A stretch of DNA of 64,000 bases, taken from assembly GCA_015698045.1 (NCBI GenBank), contig BLAL01000040.1, positions 784,501 through 848,500 on the forward strand, written 5' to 3'. The notes below the pieces were generated by a model. It made no database searches. It was not told the DNA's origin and worked only from the letters and a program-made list of their open reading frames with translations. The stretch is from Rhizophagus clarus. Its lineage: Eukaryota; Glomeromycota; Glomeromycetes; Glomerales; Glomeraceae. The translations under genes and the position numbers were made by a program. Shown here piece by piece: positions 9,354-20,217 of this stretch (position 1 is the stretch's first letter; each line of letters starts with the position of its first letter).

Positions 9354-11350
9354 TTTAATAATATTAATATTAAAAAATTTATAATTTAAATATAATTAAT
9401 AAAAAAATTATACAAAAAATATTATAAAAAAAAATTCACTAAGTATTAGCAAAAGAAAAGGAAACATCAATAAAATTTTTTTTACGTTATAATATTAATA
9501 TTATTGCTGTTTTTGAATTGCTGTGATCAGGTGATTTGTCGATCAATTAAAAAAAATACTGAAAACAGCTGAAAACAACTGAAAACAATTAATTTATAAA
9601 AAATACTCTTATTAAACACATACAAAAAACACTTTTTATAAATATTTTTCTTAAAAAACACTAAACTTGACGCCTTTAACATTCTTTATTATGTTTATAA
9701 GATGTTTTACAATGTGTTTTTTTATTTATTAAAAACTAAAGATCTAAATAAAAAAAATAGTTAGAAATAAAAAAAAAAAAAAAAAAAACGAAAAAAAAGA
9801 AAAAAAAACTAATAAAATAAAAAAAATATTACCTGTTACTTAGTAGTGAACTTTTAGAATCGTTAGGAATCAGTTTTTAGGAATCAGTTTTTAGGAATCA
9901 GTCTCTAGGAATCAGAGGAATCAGTTTATAAGCTATTGTGGTAAAAAAGGGCGAATGTTAAAAAAAATATTAGTAAAGTTTGTATAATGGTGGCTTAGCA
10001 TTACACAGATTAAATAATGTCCGTGATATTTATAGTAAAAAGTGATTTTAATTTGTGTAATCTAAAATCAATTTTTATTTATATAAAAAAAGCTGCCAAT
10101 CACAGTAATTCGAAAATGGTGATAATATTAGTATAAAAGTTAGTAAAAGAAAACACATTAGAAAAATATATTAATAAGAGTGCGTGATAAGAATAATATA
10201 ATAGGAAAAAAAACTCCATATTTTTGTATTTATTTTTAGATAAACAATATATTTTCTATTTGTTTACATAGGCAAGTAAAAAAAATCAATAGTAGAATAT
10301 TATTAGTTAAAATATTAGTGAAAAGAAGAAATATATTAGAAAAATATATTAATAAGAGTATTAAGAATAACATGATAATAGAAAAAAAAAATTTAATAAA
10401 AAATACCTTTATAAAATATTTAAAGATAGAAAAAGTTTTTTGGTAAAAAAAAAAAATACGGAGATAAATAAATAATTTATGCAATCATATGATCAACAAA
10501 ATTATCAAATTTTATTGGTTATTTGATAATTATTTAGTTTGCATATACTAATTATGCTGCAAATTTTTATCTTTTTTTTTGCAAAGTTGAAATCATCTTT
10601 CATATTATAACATTTTATAATCAATTATTTATTAATAAAGCAATACAATGTAACATGCTTTTAAGTTCTACTAACAGCCACAAATCAGTTACCTATTAGT
10701 TACCTATCAGTTACCTATTGTGCATAAGTCAACTAACGTCATGATTGGATTTTGTGCTCAACTTGTGTTAATAAAATTATTACAATATCATTGATTATAT
10801 TAAATTTATCAAAGTAATTAAAGATGATTAATGATCCTTTAGTTAAAAAATACTTAAAAACAATTTCTCAAATGAACTCAGTGATTTTTTTTGGCATATT
10901 TAGGATGCCAATCATCTCAAATTCAGAAAGAAAATTTACCCATCATTTTACCTATATTAGGATATTATTACATATGCATCCTAAAAAAATCCTAAATTTG
11001 CATCATATAAAAGTCAAAGAACAACCTAAAAAAAAATAAAAAACAAATTCATAAATTAACAATTTGTGAAAATAAAAAATTAAAATCAATAAAAAACATA
11101 TCATAAATCTGTATATCCAAAAATCTTAAAGAACAAACTGCTAAAAAAAGAAAAAATAGAGAAATGTTAAAAATATTTCTAATTAACTAAAAGTAAAAAT
11201 AATCAGTTTTACAATAAGTAAAACTTACCATTTTTATTTTCATATTTGCTTGAAACCTATAATATATTTTTAATTAGAAATATTTAAAAAAATATATTAA
11301 GTTTTGCAACACAATTTTTGCAAAACTCTCTATTTAAATTTCAAAAATCC
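9354..11350. other. AT-rich intergenic DNA with small repeats
   Basis: No convincing gene. Small repeats are visible: TAGGAATCAGTTTT four times near 9866-9930; two related ~90-base copies with AGAAAAATATATTAATAAGAGT near 10150-10210 and 10330-10390; CAGTTACCTATT three times near 10685-10722. A 71-codon frame at 10824-11039 has no recognisable features. Confidence 0.5.
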
Positions 11351-11354
11351 AGTT

Positions 11355-11515
11355 ATTAAGAAAAGTTCATCAAGTGAACTTTTCTTGGATCACATGAATT
11401 ATATATTATATTATTTTAAGAAAAGTTTAGCGAACTTTTCTTGGATCACATGAATTGTATATTATATTATTTTAAAAAAAATTCAAGTGAACTTTTCTTA
11501 GATCACATGAATTGT
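11355..11515. repeat. Three ~80-bp repeats, each with an AAGAAAAGTTC hairpin
   Basis: Each unit contains AAGAAAAGTT...GAACTTTTCTT (a stem of 9-10 bases) followed by GGATCACATGAATTGTATAT. A lone related hairpin lies at 12735-12765, just inside the last exon-like module of the 12-kb array. Confidence 0.75.
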
Positions 11516-11529
11516 ATTAAAGTGAACTG

Positions 11530-12060
11530 AAAGACCTGCCTAAAAAAAGAACACAAACAAACTATTAGAAATAGTTTGTTAAAAAAAACAAGTATTTTAA
11601 AAAAAGTCAGGTTTATACCTATTACATGTCAAGAACTTCTTTAAATAAAATAACCCATCATTGTTCCAAAGTCTGAAAATAAATAGAAATATCTAAAAAA
11701 AGAGAAAATAAACATTAGAAATCGTTCGTTAAGTAAATAAATTTAAAAGAAAAAAAAATATTACAACAACTTACCTAAAGTCTATGCAAAGGACTGAAGT
11801 TGTCTGCCTATAAAAAAAAAAGTGAAAGTGAACATTAGAAATTGTTCGTTAAGTAAAAAATATATATATACAATATTAACTTTAACTACTGAAGTCAATC
11901 ATCAAAGAGCCGAAAGGCTGCATAAAAAAGAAGGGAAGGAAAAGGAGATGAAAGAAGGAGGAAGCCAAAAAGAAAATGAAAGGAAGTAGCAGAAGAAGCG
12001 AAAGAAGAAGAAAGATGAAAGAAAAGGAAAAAATGAAGGTTAAAAGGTTAAAAAAAATTG
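11530..12060 (-). other. Minus-strand exon-like modules and polypyrimidine block
   Basis: On the minus strand, T-rich tracts ending in AG precede short segments that run into GTAAG-type donors. The clearest begins GCAGACAACTTCAGTCC, is 33 nt long and lies at about 11778-11810. Others begin CCTTTCGGCTC near 11910 and GCAGGTCTTTC near 11540. A C/T-rich block at 11925-12045 (minus strand) resembles the larger ones further right. No continuous reading frame was established. Confidence 0.3.
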
Positions 12061-12147
12061 TAATTTAATTCAACGATCATTGATTATCATAATTAATCTA
12101 ATTTTATAGTTTTTTAAACTGTAATTTTTTTTTTATTTTTTTTTTAG

Positions 12148-12779
12148 ATTGCCAGACTCCTAAACTTAAAATGTAAGTTGAAAGAGGTGAAAGAATTTTT
12201 TTTTTAATATTAAAGGAATGTTATTAACATTTCTTTATTTTTTTTAGGTTGCTGGCCTTTTTGGATGAACTGGACTTAAGAAATATAAGTTAAAAAGGGT
12301 GGGGATTTTTTTTTAATATTAAAAAAATATTACTAACATTTTTTTCTTTATTTTTTTCAGGTTGCCAGACTTCTTGGACAAACTAGACTTAAGAATGTAA
12401 GTTAAAAAGGGTGGAGGATTTTTTTTTAATATTAGAGAAACATTACTAACATTTCTTTCTTTATTTTTTTAGGTTACTGGCCTTTTTGGACGAACTGAAC
12501 TTAGGAATGTAAGTTAAAAAGGGCGGAGGATTTTTTTTAATATTAAAGAAATATTACTAACGTTTCTTTCTTTATTTTTTTCAGATTGCCAAACTCCTTG
12601 AACAAATTAGTCTTAAAATGTAAGAAGGAAAGGAGTGATATTTTTTGAATATTAAAGAAACAGTTTTAATATTTCTTTATTTATTTTAGGTTGCAGTTTC
12701 CCATATTCCTCTTAATCCTAATATGATCACAATTAAGAAAAGTTTGAGTAAACTTTTCTTAAACTTGTATTATAAATGA
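12148..12779 (+). other. Array of six exon-like modules, 25-37 nt, ending in a stop
   Basis: Modules at 12148-12172, 12248-12284, 12361-12396, 12473-12508, 12585-12619 and 12690-12779 are each preceded by a T tract plus TAG or CAG. All but the last are followed by a GTAAGT-like donor (changed to ATAAGT after the second). The core modules begin GTTGCCAGAC or a variant and are 36 nt, so splicing two of them preserves the frame. One frame reads VARLLGQTRLKN then VTGLFGRTELRN; another reads LPDFLDKLDLRM then LLAFLDELNLGM. Both contain leucine-rich amphipathic 12-mers. The last module stays open for 29 codons to TGA in one frame. Module lengths of 25, 37 and 35 would break the frame if all were joined. 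It may be the 3' part of a repeat-protein gene or its remains. Confidence 0.4.
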
Positions 12780-13024
12780 CTAACTTTTTTATTAATTTAT
12801 TGTAATAAAATATAAAATACGTAATAAAATAAAAATATTAACAATAATAATTATACTTTTAAACACTTTACAAAAAATTTATAACTTGATAATGTATTCA
12901 ACAAATAAAACAATAAAACTTTTTAACTACATTAAATGAATTAAAAATTTTTAAAAGAAAAATCTATAAAGAAAGTAAACTAAACAATTTCTTAATACGT
13001 TATACAATATGAAATCTAACGTAT

Positions 13025-13235
13025 TAAAATTTGTATCACATATCAGATATCTGATATGTGTAAGATAGAACTGTGCCCAATATATATTAAATAACATATC
13101 AGTGACCAATAGTTTAGATATTGGGGTCTTAATAATTAGGCATATTTTGAAGTGTAATAAATCAAGTACCTGATATGTAAAAATATCTGATATTTATCCA
13201 ATTAGCCACCAATATATAAGTCTCCGATATGTACC
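13025..13235. repeat. Further ATATCAG/CTGATAT palindromes
   Basis: CATATCAGATATCTGATATG lies near 13033-13052, followed by TACCTGATATGT near 13166 and GATATGTACCTGAT near 13217. They belong to the same dispersed motif family seen at 5.2 and 7.6-7.8 kb. Confidence 0.55.
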
Positions 13236-13479
13236 TGATAGAATTGATTTTGATCAGTGATAAAAATATTTTTTATAATTTTTGCAAAATTAAAAATTTT
13301 TTTTTTTTAGAATTTTATGTAACTATATAACTTATAATTCTGGTTAGTACTATAAGTTAATTCAAATTACTGTATAAGAAATTAAATAATTAAGAGGATC
13401 AGAGAAAATAGAAAAATTAAAAAAAATTGTAAAGAGAGAAAACTCAAAAATAAAAAATGCTTATATATATATATATATA

Positions 13480-14802
13480 GAAAATTTCTATTTGTACACG
13501 GTGTGTCTGGACACTGTATCACATGATTTATAAAAAAAACTTTATCTGTCAAATTTTCAATTTTATTAATTTTATTTTAGATTTTATTAGCTAGTTTTAT
13601 CATAATTTTAATTGTATTATTAATGTAATGCTGTAATGTTAATGCAATAAATAAGAAAATTATAGTAAGAAAGGACAGTGAAAAATTAAGGGTGTGAGAA
13701 AAAGAAAAGATAAATGAAAAGAGATAAAGATAGTTAAATAAGGAGTAAAAGGAAAAAAAAAGGTGAAGAATAGTGAAAAGGAACAAAAAAAATGAAGAAA
13801 TAATGAGATGAACAAAAAAACAAAAGGGAAATGAAAAGGAATGAATAAAGGGAATAAAAAAAGTGAAAGGAATGAAAAGAAGTTAAAAGGAATGAAGAAA
13901 TAAAAGGATAGTGAAAAGAAATAAAAGAAACGAATGGTTAATAACAAAGAATAAGATGAAATGAAAGAAAATGAAGGGAAGCAAGGGGAATGAAAAATAA
14001 CAAAAGAAATAAAAAAAGCAATGAAAGAACTCAAGGATAAATGAAATGAAACAATGAAAGATCACAGAAGAAATCACGAAAGAAACAAAAAAAATGAAGG
14101 AAACAAAAGGAGAAGTGACAAATGAAAGAAAAAAAAATGAAAGAAACAAAGGAAAAAGTGAAAAAAATAAAAGAAACGAAGAAAAAAGTGAAAAAATAAA
14201 AGAAATGAAGGAAAAGTGAAAAAAATAAAAGAAATAAAGGAAAAATAAAAGAAATGAAGGAAAAAGTGAAAAAAATAAAAGAAACGATGAAATGGATAAA
14301 GAAAAGTAAGAGAAATAAAGGGAAAACAATACAAGAAAGACCAGAACACCCACCCATAGAAAAAAGGAAAGAAAATTAGTTAATATCATTTTAAAGAAAA
14401 TAAACAACAAGAAAGAGATGAAAAAAACTTACATGAATATTCACTGAGATAGTACACACCTAAAGAAGAGACAAAAAAGTTAGTAAAAATAAAGAAAAGA
14501 ACGAAGAGAAAACAAAAAAAAGTAAAACTCACCTTGAATTTCTGCCAAAATAGAACTAAAAATAGTTACACCTAAAAAAAAGAACGAACAAGTTAATAAA
14601 AGTCAAAAGAAAAGATAATAAAAGTAAAAAAACTATCTATTACCTTCTCGAAGTTAAAGAAGTAGCTAAAGGTCATGCCTAAAGAATCTAAAAAAAATGA
14701 AAAAAACTGAGAAATAAATAAACCATTTAACACACCATGTAAATTACATCATTAAATCATATGTACCGTGTTCAGACACATCATGTAAACTAAGAAATTT
14801 TC
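13480..14802. mobile_element. Inverted-repeat-bounded segment with exon-like modules
   Basis: Left end GAAAATTTCTATTTGTACAC and the following GTGTGTCTGGACAC...ATGATTTA recur inverted at about 14748-14802. Both sides are flanked by (TA)n, so a target duplication cannot be read. Between the ends, the minus strand holds a C/T-rich tract (14410-13670) and three exon-like modules. Corresponding DNA on the plus strand at 17700-18810 is its divergent inverted copy. Whether this is a transposon or an inverted gene duplication is open. Confidence 0.5.
14433..14687 (-). other. Three minus-strand exon-like modules (44, 39, 27 nt)
   Basis: Reading the minus strand: 14687-14644, 14571-14533 and 14459-14433. 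Each follows a T tract plus AG and ends at GTAATA, GTGAGT or GTAAGT. The 39- and 27-nt modules join in phase to give VTIFSSILAEIQ then GVYYLSEYS. The inverted copy at 17806-17839 and 17920-17946 keeps both splice borders. The 27-nt module there reads VYHLSENS, a conservative change. The 44-nt module does not join in frame. The conservation suggests past or present splicing of these modules. Confidence 0.35.
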
Positions 14803-15185
14803 ATATATATATATATATCTCTTCAATAGCTAACTTTCTATTACTAATATATTAATTATATAAATTAATTAATTATTCTAATAAATAAAAAAAAAAACTT
14901 TCTTCCTTCTTTTTTTATAACCATAAATTTTGTAAGAATTATCACATTTTTATAGAGTTTCAGAATTTTTTTTCTAATATATATACAAATACCTGACATT
15001 TTATAATCTAACAAAGTTAGTAAATATAGTTAGATGCTTCTTTTTTTTATTTTCTAAAAATAACCAGAATTTTTATATATCTTTTTAGTATATATATAAC
15101 TATAACTTTCCTATTTGTAAGTTAGCAGCAGCTTTAAATACTATGACTATTGCAATTATAGATCAATAATTTTTTAAAAAAGAAT
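14803..15185. other. AT-rich spacer, nothing recognised
   Basis: No gene or repeat visible between the 13480-14802 segment and the left arm of the large inverted repeat. Confidence 0.5.
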
Positions 15186-15837
15186 ATCTTTTTTTCATAT
15201 GCGCTGATCCTTAGAATTAGCTTAAATTAAGAATTTTTGATAAAAAATTAGTAAACAGTGCAAAATACAATTGTGTTACACATTCATCTTATCAATCTTA
15301 TGTAGAATAATCAGAAAATAAAAAAATTTTTTACAACTCATACTTAAAAATTAAAATAATAATGACTTTTTATAACTCATCAACTATTTTAAGAACCCAT
15401 CACTTTTTACACCAGTTGCAAATAAAAGTTTTGTGAATATAATAGTAGTTATTTGCAGTTGTTAATGGTATTATTTATTCTCCAAAAGCTTTTTCATGAT
15501 GTAAAATAACTAAATAAGGCAGTAAGAACAACTGGATTTCATATGAATTTGCTATCATATTTAAAGAATTTTGAAAATAAAGAAATAACCAAAATTTTCA
15601 TTATCTTTTATTAATTTTTAATTTTAAAAATTTTGTTTTAAAATATGGAGACAAAGAATCTTCCTTTATATCATTTACTGACGATGATTTTAAAACTCAT
15701 GCAGGCAACAAATTTTCCTCTTAGGGAAATAACTTCACCAACATTGATATTTAAATCCACCAGTATGAAAGCTTTGATTTTTAGATAAATGATCGTTATC
15801 ATGGAGCCTTGTGAATGCCGCCTTTCTACAAAAACAC

Positions 15838-15987
15838 CTGTATTGCAATAAGCTCAAAGAACTCGTCACCTACAAAAATTAAAAAAGAAGAAATGATGGA
15901 ACATTTCTTAAAGTCAATTCCAATATTCTTCCCAAAGAAACAACATACCTGCGTCTCAAGGAATTCCATTTGCTGCAGATAAGTCAT
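15838..15987 (-). other. Two candidate exons downstream of the left array
   Basis: A 39-nt block (15987-15949) opens with ATG and reads MTYLQQMEFLETQ up to a GTATGTTG donor. A 79-nt intron-like interval ends in TTTTTGTAG. A 32-nt block (15869-15838) follows, ending at CAG/GTG. The right arm has the same 39/79/32 layout at 20218-20367. Shared lengths with base substitutions support conserved structure, but the downstream frames of the two arms differ because of a 5-base indel after the 32-nt block. Confidence 0.35.
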
Positions 15988-16021
15988 GCACAGAATGCTT
16001 TTATAAAAGTTATTTAACAAA

Positions 16022-17214
16022 TCATTTTAATAATGTCAAAATATTAAATTGTGAAGTCTGGTCATGCTTTTTGTCTGACAATACTACAAAAAAGAAAAAA
16101 GAAAAATAATTAATTAAATAAAAAAAAAACAACAACGAAAAACACTTTCCCAACCCTCCCTTACCTTAATTCCAATAGTCTGGTACTTTTCGTCTGGCAA
16201 CACTATAAAAAAGAAAAAAAAAATTAATTAATTAATTAAATAAAAAAAACAACAATGAAAAACACCTCCCTAACCCTCCCTTACCTTAATTCCAATAGTC
16301 TGATGCTTTTCATCTGACAACATTACAAAAAAAATAATTAATTAATTAATTAAAAAAAAACTAATAAAAAACACCTTCCCCAACCCTCCCTTACCTTAAT
16401 TGTCCTTAATTCCAAAAGTCTGGTCATGTTTTTCATCTGGAAACACTACAAAAAAAGAAAAAAAAATTAATAACTTAATTAATTAAAAAAAACAATGAAA
16501 AACACCTCCCCCAACCCTCCCTTACCTTAATTGTCCTTAATTCCAAAAGTCCGGTCATGTTTTTCGTCCAGAAACACTACAAAAAAGAAAAAAAAAATTA
16601 ATAACTTAATTAATTAAAAAAAACAATGAAAAACACCTCCCCAACCCTCCCTTACCTTAATTGTCCTTAATTCCAATAGTCTGGTCATGCTTTTCATCTG
16701 GCAACATTACAAAAAAGAAAAAAAACAATTAATTAATTAATTAATTAAAAAAAACAACAAAAAATACCTCCCCAACCCTCCCTTACCTTAATTCCAATAG
16801 TTTGGTACTTTTCGTTTGGCAATACTACAAAAAAGAAAAAAAAAAATAAATAATTAATTAATTAATTAAAAAAAACCAATGAAAAACACCTCCCTTACTT
16901 TAATTGTCCTTAATTCCAAAGTTTGGTCATATTTTTCGTCTGACAACACTACAAAAAAAAAAAAATAAAAAATAAATAATTAATTAATTAAATAAAAAAA
17001 ACCAACAAAAAACACCTTCCCAAGTTCTCAACCCTCTCTTGCCTTAATTCTAATAGTCTGGTGCTTTTTGTCTGACAACACTACAAAAAAGAAAAAAAAA
17101 GTAATTAATTAAATAAATAAAAAAAAAAACCAACGAAAAACACCTCCCCTAACCCTTCCTTATCTTAATTGTCCTTAATTCCAAAAGTCCAGTCATGCTT
17201 TTCATCTGGCAACA
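16022..17214 (-). other. Ten-unit array of exon-like modules (38 or about 51 nt)
   Basis: On the minus strand each unit reads T-tract + TTTTTTGTAG / TGTTGCCAGACGAAAAG... / GTAAGGGAGGGTTGGG. Modules come in a 38-nt form ending GGAATTAAG and a ~51-nt form ending GGACAATTAAG. The first module (17164-17214) has lost its GT donor (ATAAGG) and one 38-nt module has a GC donor near 17041. The last module (16083-16022) lacks the donor and reads into stop codons. One frame gives LPDEK-type peptides but meets TAA at the end of the long form; another frame is open through the long form. Mixed 38/51 lengths mean all modules cannot be joined in one frame, so exon skipping or decay must be assumed. Confidence 0.45.
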
Positions 17215-17230
17215 CTACAAAAAAGAAAAA

Positions 17231-17700
17231 AAAAAATAATTAATTATTTTTTTAATTTAAAATATATGTAATAAATTCAAAAAAAAAACTGCCAGAGGCG
17301 CTATATTTTTTTTTTTTTACCTGTTTACCCAAATATTTAGATCATAATACCGGTTATACCAGTTCAAAAACTAAATAAAGTGCATGTGATATATAACATA
17401 TTCCTTTTTTATATTAACTCATGAGATAAGCTTATCGTAAATGGTAAGCGATATTGCCTTTTATGTTATAGATAATCAATGCTAGTAGGTAAGTAGTTTT
17501 GTTCAGATTTTAGATTTTTATTTTTTTTTAAGCTTTGGCGGAAGGAAAATTTTTTTTTAAAAAATAAATCTTTTTTTAAGGGAATTTTTTTTTAAAAAAA
17601 ATAAAAAATCATTTATTTTAAGGAAATTTTTTTTTTAAAAAATAAAAAAAATCATTTTTTTTCAAAAATTATAAACCACCATTTAAATTTTTTAGTTAAC
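17231..17700. other. Spacer between the inverted modules
   Basis: AT-rich spacer containing a short AG...GTAAGTAG-bordered segment near 17473-17490 on the plus strand and homopolymer T/A runs. No gene identified. Confidence 0.4.
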
Positions 17701-17714
17701 AGCGTCACTTTTAG

Positions 17715-17946
17715 CTTCAGGATTAAATACTGTAACAGGTAAGTTTTTTTTGCTTTTCTTTTGTCTCTTTTCTTTTGTCTCTTATTAACTTATTCTTTTT
17801 TTTAGGCGTGGCTGTTTTTATTCATTTCAGAAATTCAAGGTGAGTTTTAATTTCTTTTTTTTTTGTTTTCTTTTCATTCTTTCCTTAGTTCTTTTACTAA
17901 ACTTTTTTGTCTTTTTTAGATGTGTACCATTTGAGTGAAAATTCAT
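17715..17946 (+). other. Plus-strand exon-like modules (24, 34, 27 nt)
   Basis: Modules at 17715-17738, 17806-17839 and 17920-17946 each follow TTTAG and end at GTAAG or GTGAG. The last two are the inverted counterparts of the modules at 14571-14533 and 14459-14433. The 34-nt module is 5 nt shorter than its partner, which would shift the frame; the 27-nt module keeps its length and codes VYHLSENS. They precede a ~750-base polypyrimidine tract. Confidence 0.35.
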
Positions 17947-18715
17947 GTAAGTCTCTTACGTCTCTTTCTCTTGTTGTTTTATTTTTCTTTTAAGATGATA
18001 TTAACCATTTTCTTTCTTTTTTTTTCTATGGGTGGGTGTTCTGGCTTTTCTTTCATTTTTTTCCTTTATTTCTCTTCTTTTTGTGGTTTTTTCATTTTTT
18101 TTTTTCATTGTTCCTTTCGTTTCTTTTTATGGTTCTTTCATTGATCTTTTGTGGTTCTTTCATTATTCCTTTCATTGATCTTTTATTCCTTTCATCATTG
18201 TTTCTTTTATTGCTTTTTTGGTTTATTTCATTGATCTTTGATTTCTTTCGTTACTTTTTTTTTGTTTCTTTCATTGATCCTTGATTTCTTTCATTACTTT
18301 TTCATTTCTTTCATTAATCTTTGAACTTTTTTCAATGATCTTTGGTTTTTTTCATTGATTTTTAACTTCTTTTGTTGCTTTTTTTTGTTCCCTTTATTGA
18401 TTTTCATTCCTTCTTTGCTTCCTTTCATTCTCTTTTATTTCTCTTATTTTTTTTTCATTCGTCATTTCTTTCTTTCATTCCTTTTATTTTTTTTCATTCT
18501 CTTCATTCCTTTTCATTCCCCTTTCGTTTTTTCATTCATTTTCATTCTTTTTTTGTTTCATTCATTCTTTTTCACTATCCTTTACCTTTTTTGTTCCTTC
18601 TTCATTTCTCTTTGATTATTTTTGCTTCCTTTTATCCCTTTTCATTTATCTCTTCTTTCCTTTATTCTTCCTTTGTCTTTTCTTACTGTATTTTCCATTC
18701 TTTCTTATATATTTT
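17947..18715 (+). repeat. Polypyrimidine tract with TTTCATTGATC repeats
   Basis: About 750 bases of almost pure T and C, built from degenerate TTTCATTGATCTTTGATTTC units, begin at a GTAAGTC donor-like site and end in TATATATTTTAG near 18717. It is the inverted homologue of 13670-14432. It looks like one very long intron, or a mirror-repeat tract able to form a triplex. Overlapping phenylalanine-rich frames are compositional. Confidence 0.6.
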
Positions 18716-19172
18716 AGTGCATTTGCAATTAGTACAGCATTATAGCATTAATATTGCAGTTAAAATTATGCAATTGTGGCTTAATTTTTTTTATAAAATC
18801 ATGTATACATTGTGGTGTAATTTTTTTTCTTTGAATTAAAATATAGTTTTTTTTCATACAATTTCCTTTTTATTAATTTATAGTGATATTAATTATTATT
18901 CAACAAATTATTAAGTGTGAAATTGTTTTTGTAATTATAGATTTAATGATTGTGGTGTTAAAGTTTTTTTTCTTTTTTGTTTAACTAATTATCATTACTA
19001 TCATATTACCAGTTACAGTATATTAAATCTAGCTGAAATTATGTTAATTTTGGCCAAAATTAAAATTGTGCTGAATTGCATTTTTAAAAATTGTACGCAT
19101 TTTTTTTAGATCACTATATTGCATATCTTTAACTTTTATAATATATTGTATAATAAAATTTAATATATTTAG

Positions 19173-19279
19173 ACGATGAAACAAATCCGCCGATATGTAG
19201 TATAGGTTCAAGTGATAATAAATCTTATGTTAGCTACAACAATAAACTAAAAGGAAACAAGAACCTCAAACAATACTAA
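19173..19279 (+). other. Candidate terminal exon of unknown gene
   Basis: After ATATTTAG the sequence stays open for 34 codons to TAA (DETNPPICSIGSSDNKSYVS and on), with normal amino-acid complexity that stands out from the surroundings. The TAA lies in ACAATACTAATATAACTCAC, a tail repeated near 28400. It could end a gene whose earlier exons lie at 17.7-18.8 kb. Evidence is weak. Confidence 0.2.
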
Positions 19280-19491
19280 TATAACTCACAAATAATCTGC
19301 ATGCATTTACTATTAACTTTATGCAACTTTTTTTTCATAGTAATGCTACGTAAACTTATATCTTAGTTAAAAAAAAATTTTTTAAATTTATAAAATAATT
19401 ATTTAGTATAAAAACAGGGTCATGTGACTTGCCGATCTAATCAGATAATCTGAATATCTGATCTTTTTTTTAATTCAGTTTATTTTTGTAG

Positions 19492-20032
19492 TATTATCAA
19501 ATAAAAACATGATCAGACTTTTGAAATTAAGGTAAATGAAGGTTGGGGGAGGTGTTTTATTATTTTTTTAATTAATTATTAACTTTTTTTTTATTTTTTG
19601 TAGTGTTGCCAGATAAAAAGCATAACTGGACTTTGGGAATTAAGGACAATTAAGGTAAGGGAGGGTTGGGATGGTGTTTTTCGTTGTTTTTTTAATTAAT
19701 TATTAATTTTTTTTTTTTGTAGTGTTGTCGGACGAAAAGTATCAGACTATTGGAATTAAGGTAAGAGAGGTTGGAGGAGCTGTTTTTTATTAGTTTTTTT
19801 TATTTAATTAATTAAATTATTTTTTTTCTTTCTTTTTTGTAGTGTTGCCAGATGAAAAGCACGACCAGACTTTTAGAATTAAGGACAATTAAGATAAGGA
19901 AGGGTTGGGGTGGTATTTTTCGTTATTTTTATTTATTTAATTAATTATTTTTTTTTTTTCTTTTTCATAGTGTTATCAGACGAAAAGCATGACCGGACTT
20001 CACAATTTAATATTTTGACATTATTAAAATGA
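19492..20032 (+). other. Five-unit array of exon-like modules
   Basis: Modules at 19492-19531 (40 nt), 19604-19654 (51), 19723-19760 (38), 19843-19893 (51) and a terminal one from 19971. Each follows TTTTTGTAG or CATAG; the first three have GTAA donors, while the 19893 donor is changed to ATAAGG as in the left arm's first unit. The terminal module can be read through to stop codons in two frames, ending near 20032 in one of them. Confidence 0.45.
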
Positions 20033-20217
20033 TTTGTTAAATAACTTTTATAAAAGCATTCTGTGGCTTTCATATATTGTGTATTTAAAAAAAAATTATC
20101 CTTTTATTAAATAATCATAGGGCTATTGGTATTCTAAATCTAATGATATAACTTTTGCTATTCTGTTTTACCAAGTTTTACCAAATGTACAATAAAATAA
20201 AGTATATCGATCATAAT

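Larger units (their letters stand above)
15186..17230 (-). repeat. Left arm of a large inverted repeat (about 2 kb)
   Basis: The minus-strand sequence here matches the plus strand at 19480-20993. Identity is very high across 15186-16090 (the 3' part), including a shared 79-nt intron-like interval. The rest is an array of ~115-125-bp units, ten here against five in the right arm. The right arm has an extra ~160 bases at 20062-20217. The exon-like modules are described separately. Confidence 0.85.

Noticed and set aside
10824..11039. 71-codon plus-strand frame
   Set aside because: AT-driven composition, no domain, no splice context and no flanking gene structure.
13577..18839. Phenylalanine-rich 'membrane protein' frames at 13.6-14.4 and 17.9-18.8 kb
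   Set aside because: Products of the polypyrimidine tracts; several overlapping frames of the same strand are open at once, as expected from composition alone.
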